Origin: Voacanga thouarsii
Taxonomy: Eukaryota; Streptophyta; Magnoliopsida; Gentianales; Apocynaceae
Direction: 5' to 3'
Assembly (NCBI GenBank): GCA_026120185.1
Contig: JANUWF010002200.1
Coordinates: forward strand, 3,656,001-3,720,000
DNA length: 64,000 nucleotides
The position numbers were made by a program, and so were the translations under genes. Below the pieces are notes generated by a model. It made no database searches, was not told the origin of the DNA, and saw nothing but the letters and a program-made list of their open reading frames with translations. This document shows, piece after piece, positions 60,732 to 64,000 of this stretch (within the stretch, counting starts at the first letter, position 1; the number at the start of each line of letters is the position of its first letter).

Positions 60732-61409
60732 TATTTCTAAACAAAAATAATAAATTAAAATTCAAATAAAAGTTCAAAAAAATGAAATAAAGTATTAATA
60801 AATAATGAAATAAGAGAATTGAAAAATAAAAATAACAAATTAACTTAAAAATTAAAAATAACTAAAATTAATAAATAATTAATAAAGTTAAAAAAATAAG
60901 AACGTAAGATTAAGAAACACTAATTAATTGATGGTGAAGAACAATAACATTTTGTGGAGCTTTACTTTTTATATCTACTATTCCGTCACTCAAAATTCTT
61001 TCAAAATATGAAGATTTTGCTTGAAGAATTAAAAAATTATATAAAAAATAAATTCTATTCTAACATTTTTTTTTGTAGAAGAAATGAAAAAAATTAAGGA
61101 TTATGAGAGAAAGAGGAATGCAAATAAGAGAGTTGGAGAGAATTGGAGAGAGTTTGGTAAATTTTGGGGTGAATTGGGAGATATTTATTAAGTTTTGGAG
61201 GTTAGGGGAAAGAAAATTGCCGTTAGGGGTCCAAAAGTTAAAAAAAAATTATTGACCGTTGAGGGCCAATTTGTAAAAAAAAAAAAACTTGGACAATGGC
61301 TCTCCAAGGCCAACAGGGTAGTCGGCAGGCTGCAAGCCTAGGCAGCCAAGCCCGTGACGGGTCAAGGATTTTAATCCTTGACTTGAACCCCAAGACCGAC
61401 TCTCTACAG

Positions 61410-62284
61410 TAGGAGTGGCAATCGTGTCGTATTCAGGTTGGCGGGTCGTGTTAACTTGAGATAATTACACTTGACAGGCCAACCCGAACACAACCCGATT
61501 AATAAACGTGTTGTGTCGTGTCAACCCGTTTATTTTCGTATCGTGTTCGTGTTATAAAACGGGTTGACATGACATGACATGATTACACATAAAAATTAAA
61601 TAGATAATTACTAAATTCATCAACTCGAATACCTACTAAACCCGTCAATCTATACACCATTACACAAAAAAATTTAAAAAATCAAATCAAATCATATAAA
61701 ATTAAAAAACTAATAAAACAATCCATAAAGTCATAAATAACCAATAAAACAACAAATCATCCCGTTAAATATCTATAGATCTCAAAAAATTCATAAGATT
61801 TAATCTTAAAAATCTAAACAAATGTAATTTTGCAATAAAATTGAATTGTTTAAGAAATTATTTTCTCTAACTAAAAGTCATTGTAATAATAATATTATTA
61901 TAGATACAAAATAATAATTAATTAAAAATGATTCATTTACTATATATCAAGCAAATAACTATATTAACATCATTTATTTTCCTTAAAAGGTCTCATATAA
62001 TTCAAATAATAAAATTTAATTTAATTAATTTATGTAAAAAGTTAAATTATCTAATTTTCTATAGTGAAATTTGTAGGGTATTACAAAAAATATTAAATAT
62101 AAATATTAAAAAAAGTTAAACGGGTTTACAAGTTGAAACAAATTAAAACGGGTTGAACCCGTTTATGACCTGTACACGTTTAAAGTTAAACGGATCGACT
62201 TATTTCGACCCGAACTCGCGAAACCCAGACCCTAACCTACTATAACCATATCGTTTTCGTGTCGTGTTCAATATTACCGCCCTA
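61410..62284. mobile_element. hAT-type MITE, 875 bp
   Basis: It starts TAGGAGTGGCAATCGTGTCG and ends in the complement of TAGGGCGGTAATATTGAACA. The flanks CTCTACAG (61402-61409) and CTCTACAA (62285-62292) are an 8-bp duplication with one change. The ends carry CGTGTCGTGTT/GGGTTGAC words and the middle is AT-rich and non-coding. Confidence 0.85.
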
Positions 62285-62870
62285 CTCTACAATTTGGGTG
62301 ATTTTACTGACTAACTGAATTGACCCATATGCCAATACTAGCAATACATATCATGGAAACCAACTTCATATTTCGAACATCCAGGAAGGGTGTGAAAAAA
62401 AAATATTTGCAAGAAAAGAAGCTTTGCAAGGGCAACAGGGAGATCAATCGACATGCACGTGGATTTCAAACTTCCAACGTGTGAAACTTGATTGGGAAAG
62501 TCAACCTATGGATAACTTCATTAAGAGACTTGCAAGTGGGTCACTGACAAAGTAAAATTTACAAAAAAGGAAGGAAAGGGTTTGTTACCAAATTTCATTG
62601 CTCATCTTCTGCCGTGGAGAATTCTTCAATCCTTGTGGAGTCCTTGAATTCTGTGAAAAAATAGAAAAGATGTGAATCCAGTACTATGAGATGCTTCTTT
62701 TGAATTCTATTTGACTTCTGATTTTTAATTAGAAGATATTAATTGGGATTTAAATCTAAATCCTAATAAGGTTGATTGATAGGTTCAAGAAATTAATATT
62801 ATTTTTATATGATTGATACTTTAAGCCTTATTTTCAAATTCTTTTGACAAATTATTCTCTTCAATTTTTA
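62285..62870 (+). other. gypsy 3' untranslated remnant
   Basis: No coding pattern. It lies between the MITE and the polypurine tract and is taken as gypsy 3' sequence by position only. Confidence 0.4.
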
Positions 62871-62879
62871 AAGTGGGAG
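62871..62879 (+). promoter_or_regulatory. gypsy polypurine tract
   Basis: AAGTGGGAG directly before the LTR start at 62880, the expected place for the plus-strand primer. Confidence 0.6.
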
Positions 62880-64000
62880 TATTTATAAATAAAAAAATTT
62901 AAAAGGAAAAAATATATATTATTTTGATCAAGACTAAAAGAAAATTAAATATTTTTAGTCTTGATTAATTAAAATAATCTATGAATAAATATTCCTGATT
63001 AATGTAATTGTGTTACTATTAAAAGTTCATTAAATTCAATATATAATGAAATTAGATTATTAAAATTGAGCCATTGTTAAAAGTCTACTTCAAATTTAGT
63101 CCAATATATTATGAATTAAATAAAATTGGACTGAACCATTAAATTGGGGTCTTTGTTAGGGATCCAATAAATCAAATGTGGTGTAAATTGAATGATATTT
63201 GGGCTAAATATAAATTAAGCCTAAATCACTTCAAGCCCAAATCTATTAAGATTTGTGAAGGAGTTTCTTAAAATTCCACGTTGCCCATTTATTGGGTTAT
63301 TGTTAAGAGTTCATTTCAAATTTTGTCCCATATCATATGAATTAAATAGAATTAGATTGAACCATTAAAGTGGAGCCTTTGTTAAGGATTCATTAAATCT
63401 AATATGGTGTGAATTAAGTGAAATTGGGTTAAATATAAATTAAGTCCAAGTCACTTCAAGCACAAATCCACTACGGTTTGTAAGGAAGTTTCTTAAACTT
63501 TCTCATCAGCTATTTATTGGGCCATCGTTAAGAGTCCACTTCAAATTTAGTCTAATATATTATGGATTAAATAAAATTGGATTGAACCATTAAATTGAGA
63601 CATTTGTGAAGGATACATTAAATCCAATATGGTATGAATTAAGTGAAATTGGGCTTAACATAAATTAAGCTCGAGTCACTTCAAGCCCAAATCCATTAGG
63701 ATTTGTGATGAGATTTTTTAAAATTTCACACGGACTATTTATGTTAAATTTAAGGGATTTTCAATCTATAAATATGACATTCTCTCAAATGTTCAAGGCA
63801 CCCCCTAGCTTCAACAAACAATTGGCATATCCAACTTCAACAAAGCTTCAATAACATTCGAGTTCAAGTTTCAACAAGTTCAAACTTCAACAACATTCAA
63901 GTTTTAGTAAAATCAAATTTTAACATGCTCAATCTTCAACAAAATCAAACTTTAACAACATTCAAGATTCTTCAGCATCCAAAGTTTGAATCTTCACCGA
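62880..64000 (+). repeat. gypsy 3' LTR, truncated by the window, with three U3 units
   Basis: It matches the 5' LTR at both sides: TTTATAAATAAAAAAATTTA near the start and TTCAAGATTCTTCAGCATCC near the window end, which equals about 7565-7585 in the 5' LTR. It has three copies of an approximately 225-bp unit (marker ATTGTTAAAAGT, ATTGTTAAGAGT and ATCGTTAAGAGT at 63073, 63299 and 63524) where the 5' LTR has one. A TATA box TATAAATA lies at 63767-63774. Confidence 0.75.

Larger units (their letters stand above)
57841..61409 (-). mobile_element. Degenerate hAT transposon
   Basis: GC-rich end regions (57842-58020 with GGGCCGTGTCGGGCCGG; 61310-61400) enclose a minus-strand hAT transposase remnant. 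I could not define exact terminal inverted repeats or an 8-bp duplication, so edges are approximate. The element lies in the gypsy region between the PMD ORF and the 3' LTR. The GC-rich GGGCC-type ends and the A/T-rich interior are typical for one group of plant hAT elements. Confidence 0.65.
6948..64000 (+). mobile_element. Degenerate Ty3/gypsy (Tat-type) retrotransposon hosting nested insertions
   Basis: The element starts with an LTR at 6948 and a homologous LTR begins at 62880, so it continues past the window. Between them, interrupted by younger elements, are gag (8011-8253, 20509-21065, 22587-23640), protease (23641-24316), a pol linker (25821-26309), reverse transcriptase with YVDD (29594-31019), RNase H, a second RNase H, integrase (31990-32218 and 52984-54060) and an antisense plant-mobile-domain ORF. 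A second RNase H after the retroviral one marks the Tat/Ogre/Retand side of plant gypsy elements. Every domain has stops or frameshifts, so it cannot act on its own. Domain order and orientation agree across all interruptions, which is why I treat it as one element. Confidence 0.8.

Overview
The window is repeat-dense, AT-rich nuclear DNA from a flowering plant, probably a eudicot. The evidence is plant-type Ty1/copia and Ty3/gypsy retrotransposons, CACTA and hAT DNA transposons, hAT-type MITEs, and decayed pieces of two plant genes (an FBL17-like F-box/LRR gene and a mitochondrial-type glutathione peroxidase gene). I see no intact host gene, no rRNA or tRNA gene, no CRISPR array and nothing prokaryotic. 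Almost all short open frames are fragments of dead elements.

Layout. Positions 1-262 hold the 3' end of a minus-strand copia element. Positions 263-6947 hold intergenic DNA and a minus-strand pseudogene of an F-box/LRR protein (exons between 3919 and about 2340). From 6948 to beyond the window end lies one degenerate plus-strand Ty3/gypsy element of the Tat type, with gag, protease, reverse transcriptase, two RNase H domains, integrase and an antisense plant-mobile-domain ORF. Its own sequence is split by later insertions: a 12.2-kb minus-strand LTR element with about 4.1-kb LTRs (8254-20503); two solo copia-like LTRs in opposite orientation (21066-22581 and 24317-25820); two further solo-LTR-like blocks (26310-29593); a CACTA element (32219-52983); a degenerate hAT transposon (about 57841-61409); and a hAT MITE (61410-62284). 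The gypsy 3' LTR starts at 62880 and runs off the window.

The CACTA element is itself a host. It contains a hAT MITE (33372-33939), a MITE remnant, GC-rich gene-like pieces, a copia element (copia-1, minus strand, 35984-48395), and the first two exons of a glutathione peroxidase gene (49062-50284). Copia-1 carries a second, much younger copia (copia-2, plus strand, 42790-48326) inside its 5' LTR. The nesting is therefore four deep: gypsy, CACTA, copia-1, copia-2. Reading across each insertion restores the reading frame or homology of the older element, which is the main evidence for the order of events.

Points of most interest are the host gene fragments inside the CACTA element, the antisense plant-mobile-domain ORF of the gypsy element, the contrast between near-identical LTRs and a damaged coding region in copia-2, the inverted pair of 1.5-kb solo LTRs, duplications inside several elements (gypsy LTR, hAT dimerisation domain, primer-binding site, RNase H), and a recurrent loss of tryptophan codons that suggests methylation-driven decay.
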